DNA from: Adiantum capillus-veneris
Lineage: Eukaryota > Streptophyta > Polypodiopsida > Polypodiales > Pteridaceae
DNA: 64,000 nt
NCBI GenBank assembly: GCA_014529385.2
Contig: CM043942.1
Coordinates: 63,335,184-63,399,183, forward strand
Reading direction: 5' to 3'
Position 1 is the first letter of the stretch, and each line of letters opens with the position of its first letter. Position numbers and translations under genes: made by a program. Below the pieces are notes generated by a model that saw only the letters and a list, made by a program, of their open reading frames with translations, made no database searches and had not been told where the DNA came from. Shown in pieces: positions 32,952 to 43,933 of the stretch.

Positions 32952-33696
32952 TGGTGCATGGTCCGAGAAGGATTCCCTGCCAGGATGCCCACTGATGCCC
33001 CTAAGTCACTGAAGTGGTCACTAGTGTAGAAGCGATCTATCCGCGATAGATTCACTCCTCCCACTCTGCGGTCCGCCGATCTAGAGAAGGCAAGACTCGC
33101 TGGAGCCCTTACAAAGCCAGAGTGCTGCCACGTATCCGACACCCTCAAAGTCATACACAACCTCTCCCAAGCTGCTAACTCGACTCCATGCACAGTAGCA
33201 TGGCTGCCTCCAATCCTGTCAGAAGGGTCCTCCAACATGTTGAAGTCCCCTCCTACACACCAATGGTCAGCCTGTGGAAAAGACTCAACAATCTGTGACC
33301 AAAACTCTGCACGAGCACTCGCCACATTGGATGCATAGATGTTCAGGAAGCCCACAAGGCCACCCTGAACCTGCATAGTAATCCACTAAGCCTTGCCTGG
33401 CACAATAATCCCTCTGCCCACAATGGTCTGCTGCAATGAGTCCGCAATAGTCATACATACCCCACTCTGGATGCCTCCAGGTCCAAAAGCAGCTGACCAA
33501 AAGGTATCATATCGTCCACGCAAAATCTGACCACATCGCCGAATGCGGCTCTCAGACAGATGGTGCTCTTGAAGCACAAGGAGATCAATCTCTCCTCCCA
33601 CAAGGCAACACTGAAGCTCCTAACGCAATCGGCCCCGCTGTCTCGCTGAAACAGGGCCCCACCTAGTCCCTGCACGTTCCACAAGATGATCCTCAT
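32948..33696 (-). pseudogene. LINE-B copy 2 endonuclease domain
   Basis: Starts MRIILWNVQGLGG (33696), the first strand of the LINE endonuclease with its Asn. LLVLQEHHLSESRIRR (about 33580-33533) carries the metal-binding Glu. After a stop near 33387 the frame continues with CVGGDFNMLEDPSDR (about 33262-33218) and SRIDRFYTSDHF (about 33047-33012), the catalytic Asp/Asn and His segments. Two frame breaks. It would nick the target, and the TSD shows an active version made this insertion, in cis or in trans. Confidence 0.8.
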
Positions 33697-34357
33697 GGGG
33701 AGCGAGAGACAGCAGATGCTGCCGCAGCAGCAAGACGGGCTATCTTCGAGGCTGGCTTGGATTGGGAGTAATCCGCATCCGAGCGTCCTCTAGATAGGCG
33801 AGACTGCAGTGAGTGCCTAGCCCAAGCCCAAGCAAAGCGAGCCGTGTGTAAAGCAACCTCCTCTTTCCAGGAGTCCTCATGAATGTATACATAGCAAGGC
33901 AAACACTGCGTATCAGCAAAAAAGTACACCACAATGTGCCTACATCATCCTGAGTCTGGGGGTGTCACCGCAAACTTGGCCAGTAGCCACAAAGTCTGCA
34001 TCAAATCTGTAACTCCAAGTTCTCCCATGTGGTGAGAGAACTCGAGAACCTGTGTATGCAACCATCCCACCACTCAGTCGAGGGACCACTCTGTCTCGGC
34101 CCTACCACAGAGGGGGAAGGAGAAACCAACTGCTGAGTCCAAGGCCTCTGTCCCCCTAGCGGCGAGGAACAAAGCATGGACCCTGAAGCAGGCTGCCTCG
34201 TGGTCTGCAGCGGAATCGCCGAGAAAGCGAGTGAACCCGTAGTCGAAGAAATCCCAGCGGCGTAGGAGGTCAATGCTCGTCACACCACGAGGGATAGCTG
34301 CAAGGGAAGATGTCTGGATCTGGAGAGGGGGACGCAAGAAGGGTTGACCCTCTCTCG

Positions 34358-35638
34358 CTAGGCGACTCGTGGCAAAGGCGCTGCCAAGAGATCTCCTAGC
34401 CGCCGGCAAGTGACCAGTCTCCTGAGTCGACTGTGGAACTGGAGCAGGAGGAGGGGGGCAGAAGGAGCTGGGGGGGGAGGGAGGAGAAGAGGAGCGGGGT
34501 TGGGCGACAGAGGTAGAGGGGCGAGGTGGGGAGTGGACGGGAGCAGAGGGCGTGGGGGAGGTTGAGGAGGAGGAGGGGAACTCTGTTGGGGGGGCGGCCG
34601 GCGAGGGTGAAGCGAAGGTGGAGGCTGGCGTAGGGGTCTCCTCCCACTCAAGAGGACCAAAGCGGTTCCCCGTGGGAATCCACTGCTACTGAGTAGGCAC
34701 CTGAGGGCCACTCTGAGTGCCAGGCTGTCGCTGTGGCCCCTAGCGTCGACGGCCACAGGCCTGCTGCCACCCCTACTCCGCTGGAGCCCCAGGCTCGGAG
34801 GGTGGCTCTGAATCTGTGCGCTGTGCCGCTGGCTGTTGCTGCGGCCCAGCCTTGGCAGGCTAGGGCTGAGACTGAGGTGCTGAGCCCTAGCTTGCTGAGG
34901 CTGAGGTGCAGGTCGTGGCCTCCTCCGTGGACAGGCATTCGCTAGGTGGCCCATCTGTCTGCAAATGAAGCACTGGTTCAGGAAGCCCAAGTACTCCACA
35001 CTCTATCTAAACCAACCCCCACTCACCCGAGGCAGAACGATAACCTTCGGGAACGTGTGGGTATCTCTCACCAAAACTCGAACTGAGGGGATGTCAGCCG
35101 CCTTGGCAGCTACTGATGTTGCCGTACGAGGTGTCTCCAGGACAGTCCCGATGGCGGAGCCAATCCTGGAAAGAAGTGGTAGGTACTCCCTCCGTAAACC
35201 CGGAAAGTAGACTGAGATGGGGATGTCTGCCTCCTCTACTAGCACATCCGAAGTCGGGTCAAAACCATGTCGCCATTGTCGAAAGTGGACGCATGATGCT
35301 CGGATGGCCAGTGGACTCATAGCTATGACCTTGGAAGCCATCTCGGAGGTCTCGAACTCGATTTGGTAGTACCCTCGTCCGAGAATCTGGACATCCAAGA
35401 TCTTGCCCACCTCTGCGAGAAGGCGGGCTTGGAGAAGGTCTCGCAGCTCTCCTCTGCTAGGACGGGTGCCGAGAGGGCAGGCAGCGGGCGGCAGAGGACA
35501 GGCAGCGGGCGGGCTGGAGGCACCGCAAGCAGGCAGGGGGCGGCGCAAGATGACAGGCAGCGGGGCAGTGGGGGAGGGGAGAGAGGCAGCGGGCTGAGGA
35601 GGGGGGGGGAGTGAAGCTAGGCGTGCACAGGTGGGCAA
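34358..35638 (-). pseudogene. LINE-B copy 2 ORF1 with zinc knuckle
   Basis: A frame of about 427 codons broken by one TAG (35003-35005; CAG is a likely ancestor). The proline-rich N-terminus leads to a DUF4283-like RNA-binding domain (VGKILDVQILGRGYYQIEFE, then IPISVYFPGLRREYLPLLSRI). A CCHC knuckle follows (CFICRQMGHLANAC, about 34970-34929), then a long Pro/Ser/Arg-rich tail. No ATG lies near the 5' end; the first Met is well inside. ORF1 proteins coat LINE RNA. Confidence 0.75.
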
Positions 35639-35667
35639 CAGTAGCGAGCTAGAGAGCCTGTTCGTTC

Positions 35668-35682
35668 TGATCGGCGTAAATC
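35668..35682 (+). other. Right target-site duplication of LINE-B copy 2
   Basis: Exact copy of the 15 bases at 29686-29700. Confidence 0.95.
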
Positions 35683-36660
35683 TGCTCTGGAAAACATTAA
35701 CGTTTAGACGAACGCTCGTTTATGCTCTCTTGAAGGCGCCGTGCAAGGATTTAACGCCCATCTTGCTACTCTCGAAAATACGGCTCAATCGATAATTATG
35801 CGTATTTCCTAGAATGATACCCATCTCGAGCAATTGTGAACGCACATTGCTGCTTTTGGACGCTCACAATGTGGTCATACTGCGACATTTCCGTACAAAA
35901 TAAGCTTTCAATAACTGGCTTCATCACTGGACCATGTATTTTGATCTCCATGGAGAGCATGATGAACGGAGGATTCAAAGGATTCCTCTCTATTCGCATA
36001 GTAAGGCGCTTAGCTGGTGGCGTGATATGATAGAGAAGCCTACGATGTGGGTTGATTTTTGTATTAAATTCAACAAAGATTTCGCCGGAATGGATGCTTT
36101 GAAAGCCTATGCAAAATTACAGTGTCTTTCGATGAAAACTCCGTATTTCGATAAGTATACAACAGCTTTCAAAGAACCACTTACCTTCTGTAAGGTAGAC
36201 TCTACGCATGTTGTGCACATGTATTTGTTGGGTCTACATGAGGACCACCGTTGGGCGTTAAAGATAAAGCCCCGACTGATGTAGAGAATGTTGTGGCAAA
36301 GACCAAAACGTTCCATTCGATAAATGGAGCAAACTATGAGAAGAAAAGAAGTTCTAACCACCATTCTGGTAAGAGGGCACTTCGAGGAGACTGCCTTGAT
36401 TCCAACAAAGGACCAAATCTCCGTCGAGCCCTTCTCTCGACACCACCTCTCGTGGCGCTCAAGAGAAGAAGAAACTAGGAACGCTGCCATCGTTGATGTG
36501 GTGAAAAAGGGAGTTTGCTTTCGGAGTGGTCAAACGGGCCACCAAATTCAAGACTGCCCCAAGAAGAACACTAAGAAATCGCAAGGACACGCTTGGGTTC
36601 AAATTCACGAGATCTCAGGTAACTGTGATGTTGATCAAGTTGAAATACATCACTTAGTGT
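35683..36660 (+). pseudogene. G3 gag, continued, with zinc knuckle
   Basis: Homologous to G2 gag. The core (RIPLYSHSKALSWWRDMIEKP, LQCLSMKTPYFDKYTTAFKE) spans about 35955-36170. The knuckle (about 36505-36560) reads GVCFRSGQTGHQIQDC: the first Cys is intact but the second is Ser. A TAG-type break near 36280 and frame changes disrupt it. At 36661 the frame runs into a piece of LTR. Confidence 0.8.
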
Positions 36661-36795
36661 CACAAACTGCTGACATGTCAAGCCACTGAGAAACGAAGCC
36701 AACCTGCACATCCCGGCCGAGGAGCCTAAACCCTGAGAAGAAGGAACAGAAGAGATCTTTACCAACCTATGGGACCCCGTCAGATGGGGGCCCAA
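36661..36795 (+). repeat. LTR family L1 fragment inside G3
   Basis: TGTCACAAACTGCTGACATGTC through CCCGTCAGATGGGGGCCCAAGTCACAT matches the first 135 bp of L1 LTRs (for example 20379-20530). In G2 this place holds about 130 bp of gag/protease linker. The flanks (CTTAG and AATTT) show no target duplication, which suggests a recombination or template switch rather than an insertion. Confidence 0.75.
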
Positions 36796-37214
36796 GTCAC
36801 ATAATTTTGTGGATGCAAAATTGGTACAGAAACTGCGCCTGCATACGCGGAACAGTGACCATGAGCATCACGTGAAGATGGCTCATGGAAAAGATACGGA
36901 TGGAATTAGATGGTTCTTGACTTGATGCTCGAGCTACCTGATTACAAAAAGAACCTAGATTTCCACATCCTGTGCCTGGATAGAACACATTATCTTAGGA
37001 ATTCCATGGTTTTATGATAAACAAGATACATTGTATATAGACTATGTACATCACTCTCTTATTTTTGTTAAACAGGACATGCATCATGTGTCTGTTTCGC
37101 TTTGTAATCAAATTTCTCTAAATAATGAGTTTGCAATACCAATTGTTACTGCTTTTCAAATGTTTAAGGTTACAAGATCTTCTGATATCAAATTCCATTA
37201 GTGTAATCAGCATG
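36796..37214 (+). pseudogene. G3 protease remnant
   Basis: TTTGTGGATGCAAAATTGG, the end of the protease active-site loop, is followed by sequence parallel to 11720-12150 in G2. The DSG-type motif itself was replaced by the LTR fragment. Stops and indels throughout. RT, RNase H and integrase are missing: the sequence jumps to the tandem repeats after GTTTGATTCATT (about 37213). Confidence 0.7.
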
Positions 37215-37224
37215 GTTTGATTCA

Positions 37225-37580
37225 TTGGTATCTTTGTAACCAGACCCTTGTGGTTATTTGTGGAGGGAGTATTGAATGTTTGAAAAGTATTGTTTCTACT
37301 CATGGACAGGACCCTTGTGGTTATTTACGGGTGAGTATAATTGTTGTTGCTTATGGTCCCGACTTGGATGGTTATTTATGGGGGAATATTAAGAAGTTTG
37401 AGCAGTGGTTATTCTCAGCACCTTCAAGCAACACAGACTGCGGTCTGAGCATTTGGTTGTAAAAGGCCTCTATATCTCATGGCCCGGAAGTGTTTAGGTT
37501 ATTTGCGGGAGGAGTCATGAGAGTCATTGCAGAACACATGGCTCGGACCAAGATCGTTATTTGCGGGGGGAATGTTTATT
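37225..37580 (+). repeat. Degenerate tandem units before the G3 polypurine tract
   Basis: Five diverged units carry GGTTATTTGCGGGGG-like cores (about 37250, 37319, 37371, 37499, 37556), most preceded by CATGGCCCGGAC-like sequence. Spacing is irregular, about 50-130 bp. A trace of the same unit sits at 4496-4513 in G1. Similar arrays between integrase and polypurine tract are known in some plant Gypsy lineages. Confidence 0.65.
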
Positions 37581-37898
37581 GACGACTATATGTTTCTGTC
37601 TTGTAACATGCATATATGAGCATTTATGTTGCATTGTGATGTGCCAAGCACTAAATATTTCTGATTGGGTGAGATTGCTTGGGTATGTAATTATTAGTGC
37701 ATCGAGACACCCGTTCAAGATCGATGCGGTCTGGGTGTGATGGCTAATTTTGCTATGCCGAAATATCAAGAGGTCCAATATAGAATTAGTAAACAAATTG
37801 TCGCTCAGAAAGTCCCTCGGAATGACCCTCTGAGAATTTTGAGCTAGCTTAAGTTGTTTTGTAGGTATACGGTAGTCACGAACGATTACTCTTCTTTC

Positions 37899-37910
37899 AA
37901 GAAGGGGGGG
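37899..37910 (+). other. Polypurine tract of G3
   Basis: AAGAAGGGGGGG lies one base before the LTR start TGTCACAAAC, so this is the plus-strand primer site. Confidence 0.8.
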
Positions 37911-37911
37911 A

Positions 37912-38030
37912 TGTCACAAACTACTGACATGTCAAGCCAACTGACAAGTTGGGGTTTCCCAGACCCAACCCTAGCCAACTTGCAAAACCCGGCCGAGGGC
38001 CTAAACCCTAACAAGAAGAAGCAATAGGGC
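37912..38030 (+). repeat. 3' LTR of G3, start only (family L1)
   Basis: TGTCACAAACTACTGACATGTCAAGCC, CGGCCGAGGGCCTAAACCC and AAGAAGAAG match the beginning of L1 LTRs. After about 38030 the similarity stops. Other Gypsy debris follows. Confidence 0.7.
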
Positions 38031-38723
38031 TTTTTTTGACGTTTTTCCCTCTCCGCGTGTCCAAAAGAGGCGAATTAGGAGTTGATCCTAGGGTTTTTGA
38101 GCCTTCCGGACGCAACGGCCGGGTCTAAATCACCATATCTTGAGTTATAAATCTACTTTTCCTTGTGCTTGTTATAGGGTCCTCCTTGCACGAAAATTGA
38201 CTAGTCGATGGCTAGTCCGACTACTCAATTTTCGCATAAGGGGCACACATGTATTACAAGTTCACAAAAAAGAATGAGTGTCCTCCTTGCGCGGAAATTG
38301 AGATCGTGCAAAGAACGGCAAGATAAAGGCAGGACAAATACCCCGCCCTTGAAATCAAAGTCGTCCTCGACTATGCTTTTATTCAAGAGAAGATTTTCTC
38401 CAAGTGCCAAGTAAATTGGTCATCTACTTTGGAATGGTGTCCAATGTGCTAAAAGTGGATTGTGAGCAAAAAGTGACAAGTATGTCCACCCAGTTAGCAC
38501 TAGAACCTTTCCGCAATAGATTGCAGATTTACTCGCTACCCGAGGGAAACTTTGCCACGAGTGTGCAACATTTCGTATGCAACACATTTAAAAAAGCTTG
38601 AGACAACAGATTCCAAAAGAGAGAATCATTTTTCTTTATTGCGTTCTCATTGAATACATCAATGTAAAAACATTAGGGTTTTGTATACAATTCATTGTAG
38701 GTGTCGACAAGTGGCATACTATC
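38031..38723 (-). mobile_element. Gypsy debris, minus-strand 3' end
   Basis: On the minus strand about 38400-38330 reads SIVEDDFDFKGGVFVLP, the kind of tail found just before the 3' LTR of Gypsy elements, with GGGCGGGG as a possible polypurine tract. A GCAAGGAGGAC motif occurs twice (38181-38200 and 38281-38296, reversed). The remainder to 38723 has no clear identity. Confidence 0.4.
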
Positions 38724-39451
38724 TGTAACGCGAACGGGCACCACTTGCCAACGGAGAAGAATAGACTGAACAATTTTAAGCGCTTCAAATAACAACTGAA
38801 CTGAAAGAGATGCACCACACAGGAGACGGGCGGTGGCGATGTTCCACCCCAAGAGAGCATTGGCCCCAATCCTTGGCATCCCTTTTGGTATTTCTTTATA
38901 TTGCTTGAACTCAGTACATCGCCGGTACTTCATCCTCTCCACCTCCACACGGAAGCATGCCAGAGAATGAGCCCTTGGCTCATATTTAAAGGTCATTGGC
39001 CTTGAAAAGCACTTATATGAAAAACTTCAAGTTCTAAAAACGTTAGACCTCCTAAAAGCATCCAAAGCTAATCATGGAAATCCGTACAACTGCCACATCA
39101 ACATGTAGCAACGTAAAACGTGGAAATCTGTACAAGCTGTCATGTGGCACTATCAATGCAAATCGCGGGCGTCCGTATAGCTGCCATATCATCATCTTTT
39201 ACGCAAGAAATTGAGTGCGAGTGTCTGTGGGTCTTGCCATACCTTAATGTCTAGAGGTCACTTGGGGCCCCATCAGATGGGGTGCCATAAGTTGGTGGGA
39301 ACTCCTCTTAAGAAATAGGGCACTCGGCAAGACTTTGCAAGTTGGTACTTCCGCTTCTTCTACTGCTTCTTCTTAGGGTTTAAGTCCCTCGGCCGTGATC
39401 TGCAGGTTGGCTCCATTCTTCAATGGCTTGACACGTCAGCAGTTTGTGACA
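38724..39451 (-). repeat. Solo LTR of family L1 (minus)
   Basis: 728 bp. On the minus strand it begins TGTCACAAACTGCTGACG (39451) and ends CGCGTTACA (38724). It holds the ACGTG repeats (39060-39195) and the common GGCTCATTCTCTGGCATGC segment. Flanks CTATC (left) and CAATC (right) match at four of five bases, consistent with an old target duplication. No primer site or polypurine tract adjoins, so it is a recombination product. Confidence 0.8.
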
Positions 39452-39604
39452 CAATCCTTCAATTGTGGCTCTTGCATCCATTAAGCATCTTCGAAAGGAT
39501 GGTTTCTAAACTTAATGAGATAGTTACATAGTACCTTACCATTGTGTAGCACCTTGGCCAGATGATTTGTTCAAGTTGCAATGTCTATTCAATTCCTTCA
39601 AATT

Positions 39605-39790
39605 CTGGAGGATGTTTTGATTTTGGCTCGTGGTGGATCACCCTTGTAGCCCTTTAATAGACTTACATGGAATGCGTTATTGATCAACCAATGAGAGGGT
39701 AGCTAATAAGCCGTTTCATTGATGGGCCGTAGAATCTGGAATGGTCCATAATAGCTACGTGCTAACTTTGCTTAGTACTTTTGATGACCT
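39605..39790 (-). pseudogene. Gypsy integrase C-terminal (GPF) fragment
   Basis: The minus strand reads KLARSYYGPFQILRPINETA, a TAG, then HWLINNAFHVSLLKGYKGDPP. This is the GPY/F module and the following FHVS block at the end of Gypsy integrases. The remaining sequence from 39452 to 40233 has no other recognisable domain. Confidence 0.75.
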
Positions 39791-40233
39791 ATGAGTTCTC
39801 CATGCCAACTTTTGCCCGTAGTGTGCCATAGAAGCTCCACTCATACACATGGCCATGATTTCAAGTAGCCTCAACCTGTCACGTGCACATCTAACCCTAT
39901 GTGCATGTGGACAAGCTAACTCCTATTTGTAGGGTTTGGGATAGCCCCTAGGAAGTGTTTTGGCACCCTTGTGAACCTATACGTAGGACATGGATGTCCA
40001 CGCACTTTAGTGTAGTTGAATACCCTTTGATTTCACATGAGCACAACCGTTGCAGATTTGGAAGGAATTCCATCTTGCTTCTAAACGACACCCGCCTTCT
40101 TGTGTCGAGGGACTAGCGGGGCAACCACTTGTATAGCATGCATATATGATAGTTTCAAAATGCCGTCAACCGGGCGAGAGGACTCACATAGACTGGGCTA
40201 GATGGGATGACGGGCCAGGAGGCTCTTTACACC

Positions 40234-40537
40234 TATTAACCCTCGTGGCTCACGGACACCCTATCGCCTACGACGGACACTGTAACCATATTATGTATTA
40301 TTTAGAGTCAGGTACCGGGCTTGTCGGACCAATAGAAAAAGGGTAAGAGTGATCGCCGATGAGAGGCGCACTTTAACACGGACATTCAAGGGATTAGTTG
40401 GTTAAGCATGGGCGCCCAAGTGTGAATGGGGTGAGCTCCTATAAAAGCCAACTAAACCTAATTTTTACTCATTCTCTCATTTGTGCAATAGAAGAGTGCT
40501 CTTGCTCGATCTCCATCTTCTTCTTCTTCACCTCCTC

Positions 40538-40568
<31 letters not shown>

Positions 40569-40819
40569 GGAGAGTGTGTGTGCGATCGAGCATTACGAAG
40601 GCACGACGGCGACGAAGCGGTTGAGCGCGGCACGACTGCAGCTTCTTCTTCATCGCGGCGAGGAATCCACCACGAAGGCGAGCGTAGAGCGGTGAGTGAC
40701 ACACCCTTTGTTCTCTTGAGCTTGCTAGTTTAGGCTTGTTGTGTGCTTAGAGCCGTTTGTGGCTCGCACACGGTGTATTGGCAAGTCCCTTGCTTCGACA
40801 GTGCGGCAAGGAGCGCACA
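40234..40819 (+). repeat. 5' LTR of G4
   Basis: 586 bp ending GCGCACA. TATA box TATAAAAG at about 40440-40447; (GT)n(GA)n tract at about 40538-40570. Nearly identical to 52281-52868. Confidence 0.93.
40440..40447 (+). promoter_or_regulatory. TATA box of the G4 LTR
   Basis: TATAAAAG about 207 bp into the LTR, after GAGCTCC. The same site is at about 52487 in the 3' LTR. Confidence 0.6.
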
Positions 40820-40823
40820 TTTT

Positions 40824-40838
40824 TGGCGCCGCTGCCGG
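40824..40838 (+). other. Primer-binding site of G4
   Basis: TGGCGCCGCTGCCGG starts a few bases after the LTR. Its complement ends CCA as a tRNA does. The TGGCGCC type is widespread in Tat/Athila-like plant Gypsy elements. Confidence 0.75.
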
Positions 40839-40929
40839 AGATATGCCCTACACTAAGCTCGGTTAGCACTTTACGCTTCCTTGTGGTGCAATTTCTATCA
40901 TAGGAAAGGCAGGGAAGGAGTGTGTGGAG

Positions 40930-41150
40930 ATTTCTGTTTTTTGCGTTTTCTGCATTTTCTGTCAAGTTTCAATTTCTGCTATTGTCTGTGCTTTTTCAAT
41001 TTTCTGCATTTCTTGCGTTTTTTCAATTTCTGCAATTTCTGCATTTTCAATTTCGGCGTTTTCAATTTCTGCAATTTTCTGCATTTCTGCGTTTTTTCAA
41101 TTTTCTGCATTTTCAATTTGTGCGCTTTCACTTTCTGTATTTTCTACATC
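40930..41150 (+). repeat. U-rich iterated leader of G4
   Basis: About 220 bp built of variants of TTTCTGCATTTTCAA, followed by A- and T-homopolymer runs (41151-41240). It lies between the primer site and the first in-frame ATG at 41450. It contains overlapping open frames that look like by-products of the repeat. Confidence 0.7.
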
Positions 41151-42547
41151 AAAAAAAAAAAATCTGAAAAAAAAAAGTGAGTTTTTTTTTTTTTTAATTA
41201 TTTTGTTTTGGGGGAAAAAAAATTTCTGGAAAAAAAAAGAAAAAAAAAAGGAAATTAAAAACGCGAGTGAGCGGGCGGTGAAATTTTTCGAAAATAAAAA
41301 ACGTGACTCTTAAAACGGACGGGCTGGTTTGTATAAAAGATAGATCGGGATCGGGATCATTTCCCCAAGCCCAAGCCCAAGCATACCCTACCCAAAACAC
41401 TGAGAGAGAAGGCCATGCACCTCCCGAAGCTCCACAGCCTAGTACTAGTATGTTTAGCCGTTTCATGGAAACATTAGGTAGAGCTACTCGCTCGGAACCT
41501 GATGCAAATGAAGCACACGAAGGGAGTGGGGAAGTGGACTCTCCTTTCACATCGCACGTGGACCCCACACCCCCAAAGAGTGTCCATGTGGATATCCTAC
41601 CAACTTCTTACCAAGAAGGCCCTGTTGAGCTGCCTCCTTCAGAAGTTCCCTCTAGAGTACCGTTGGTGACAAGTAAAACCACGGGGAGCAACATTGCTTC
41701 TACCTCACAAGAAACCGTTAACACGTCGACTCTAGAAGGATGGTTCATTAATGATCATTGGACATACGACCTCCACACTGAGGTGTTGACGGATCTACAC
41801 TCTGGCCACGCCTACCATGTAGGATGGATAGAGATTGTACAATCCACCTCTAGTGCCACGAGCATCGAAGATCAACAGAAAATGATCTGTAATGTTATCC
41901 ATGGCATTATTCAATCAGAAAGGCAAAACCGAGGGGTAAATATACTCTCAACTGGCCCCATGAGATTTCTGGATACGAGCAAGGCTCAACAGCCTACTCT
42001 ATCACAAATGGAGACTCCCCTAATGAGCCCCATGGACCCATCTTACGTCATTTCACCTTGGGTCTCTATGCAATCTGAGCCTCCGAGCGAAAACTTTAGC
42101 TTCCCTAACTTGGCTCAACCCTCTATCAAGGAAAACACAGTGCTCACTCCAGGGATAAGCCTGACAGAGAATGTACCGATGACATCTACGGTTAGCGCAG
42201 TGCCACTACCTAGTGTCGTAGTACCTAATATGGGGCCTCGACCATATGTGCCTCTAGCCCCTTATGCACACATGGCCCCCACACCTCCAATTGTACCACT
42301 TGCTTATGCTCCTCGAGTGCCGCTCCCTAGCCCTTATCCGAGTGGACCTATGCCCGGTTATGTTCCATATCCTGCATCATCCACACATATGCCAAGACCG
42401 GCACCTGTCCCTCTCCCACATATGATTCCAAGAGTACCTCCACCGGCCCTGCCTCCTCACATAGGTGACTTGGCAACGTTTGCTCAAACCAAAGGTCGAT
42501 CTATCGCGGAAAATATGCGTCATGCATCTGATAGAGAGCCTAGAAGT

Positions 42548-42943
42548 AAGGCAGTACAAATTGCCAAACTCACGCAAAAATTCAATGGGGACGAAGATGC
42601 TAGAAAACACATTGAAGTGTTTGAACAAGTATGTGATTCCTTAGGGGAACGCAACGAACTACATAAGTGCAATGCCTTAAGCTTGACATTAAGTGGGAAG
42701 GCTGGAGATTGGTATAGAACCCTAAGGGTGGACGAGAAAACAATCTACCCTACCCTTCGAAGGTTGTTTCTAAAGGAGTACATACGAGAAGGTGTGCTTT
42801 GGGGTGTAGCATCTCAGCTACAGAAGGCCGAACGTAAGGAAGGAGAGTCAGTAAGGGACTTCATTAGTCGTCTAAAGCACTTAAACTCTCGCTGCCCTGT
42901 AAATGAGCGCTTCAACAATAACCAACTGCTTGATCGATTCATT
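42548..42943 (+). other. G4 Gag domain
   Basis: IAKLTQKFNGDEDARKHIEV opens the retrotransposon Gag fold; LSGKAGDWYRTL and FISRLKHLNSRCP follow. The segment ends at LLDRFI, where TGA (42944) replaces the Arg usual in the Gag motif F-I-R-G-L. Confidence 0.85.
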
Positions 42944-43255
42944 TGAGGGTTGAGGAATGAAGGAATCTATAATGGACTAGTGATTAGAGGTATCACAACC
43001 TGGGAAGATGTCACTGCCAATGCAATCCAACTAGAGGACAACTTGATGATAGCAGGCATGAGGGTGTCTACTGACACGAGATCCACTAGCTGACAAGCCA
43101 TTGAGTATGAACCCATGACTGCAAAGCCCATTGCCAATGAGCCAAAGGTATTTGAGACATTCTTGACAGACCTCACCAAGTCAATCCAAGAGTCTCTTAA
43201 GGATAATCGACCCCCTCAAAATAGTCACATGTATCCAAGAAGGGAGCAACAATGG

Positions 43256-43933
43256 TGTTCCATTTGCTTAGGTCCACATAGCACTAGTGAGTGTCCTACG
43301 TTTAGAGTAAAATTTAATGGAACTTGCAACGCATGTGGTAGGTATGGTCACCAAGCTAAGGATTGTTTAATGATCAAACGTATGATGGCAAATAGACCAC
43401 CTGTAGCCTGGACGGATGCGCCTCAAGCTCCTGTATTGATGCCTGCTCCACCTGTTGAGCAACTACCGCAACACATGGTCCCTAGATCTCAAAATGTTGT
43501 ACAAGCTACACCGCTACCACCTCCTGTGCTAGGACCGCAGCCCCCGCATCCAAGAGTCGCCCCTATGAACCAAGTGGGTTGCGAGCCATCAAATGCTTAT
43601 CCAGATGGCTGTGAGGAGGAAATAGACACTAGTATTGCCTACGGTCTTGATACATTGGAAGAGTGTCCTATATACTACATGGAAGATTGTTGGGGATAAG
43701 TCAAGCCGGTTTATCAAGCTGCTGCTCTCGCATCCAGAGGTCAAAATATCAACACCCAGGCTAGGAGGCCACCTCTTCAATGCTACGAGTGTGGTGGACC
43801 ACATCGGGCAGCGGAGTGCCCTATTAGGCTGCAAAAGAATGCTGCACAGATGCAAATGAATCAAGGGAGCACGTCTACAATGCCAATACTCACATGTAAT
43901 CGTTGTGGCATAGATCACTTGATTGCCCAATGC
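43256..43933 (+). other. Four CCHC zinc knuckles of G4
   Basis: CSICLGPHSTSEC (43256), CNACGRYGHQAKDC (about 43327), CYECGGPHRAAEC (43781) and CNRCGIDHLIAQC (43895). Knuckles 1, 3 and 4 have three residues between Cys and His, knuckle 2 the usual four. A stop (TAA 43697) separates pairs 1-2 and 3-4. Two is the commonest number in Gypsy Gags; four is unusual. Confidence 0.85.

Larger units (their letters stand above)
29701..35667 (-). mobile_element. LINE-B copy 2, nearly full length, 15-bp TSD
   Basis: 5,967 bp inserted in G3 gag. Read right to left: ORF1 (about 35638-34358), endonuclease (about 33700-32950), linker and RT (about 32950-31700), C-terminal region (about 31450-29900), 3' UTR and poly-A (T11 at 29701-29711). 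ORF1 is open almost to the 5' end without an early ATG, so a few 5' bases may be missing. An internal deletion has removed the start of the RT domain. The element is therefore non-autonomous although its ends are intact. Confidence 0.93.

Noticed and set aside
38724-39451. L1 LTR at 38724-39451 as part of a complete minus-strand element
   Set aside because: No primer site or polypurine tract adjoins it, and an imperfect 5-bp duplication flanks it directly, so solo LTR is the simpler reading.
40922-41313. Overlapping open frames rich in Phe, Cys, Ile and Ser in the G4 leader
   Set aside because: They arise from the TTTCTGCATTTTC iteration, which is open in all three frames; not evidence of a protein.
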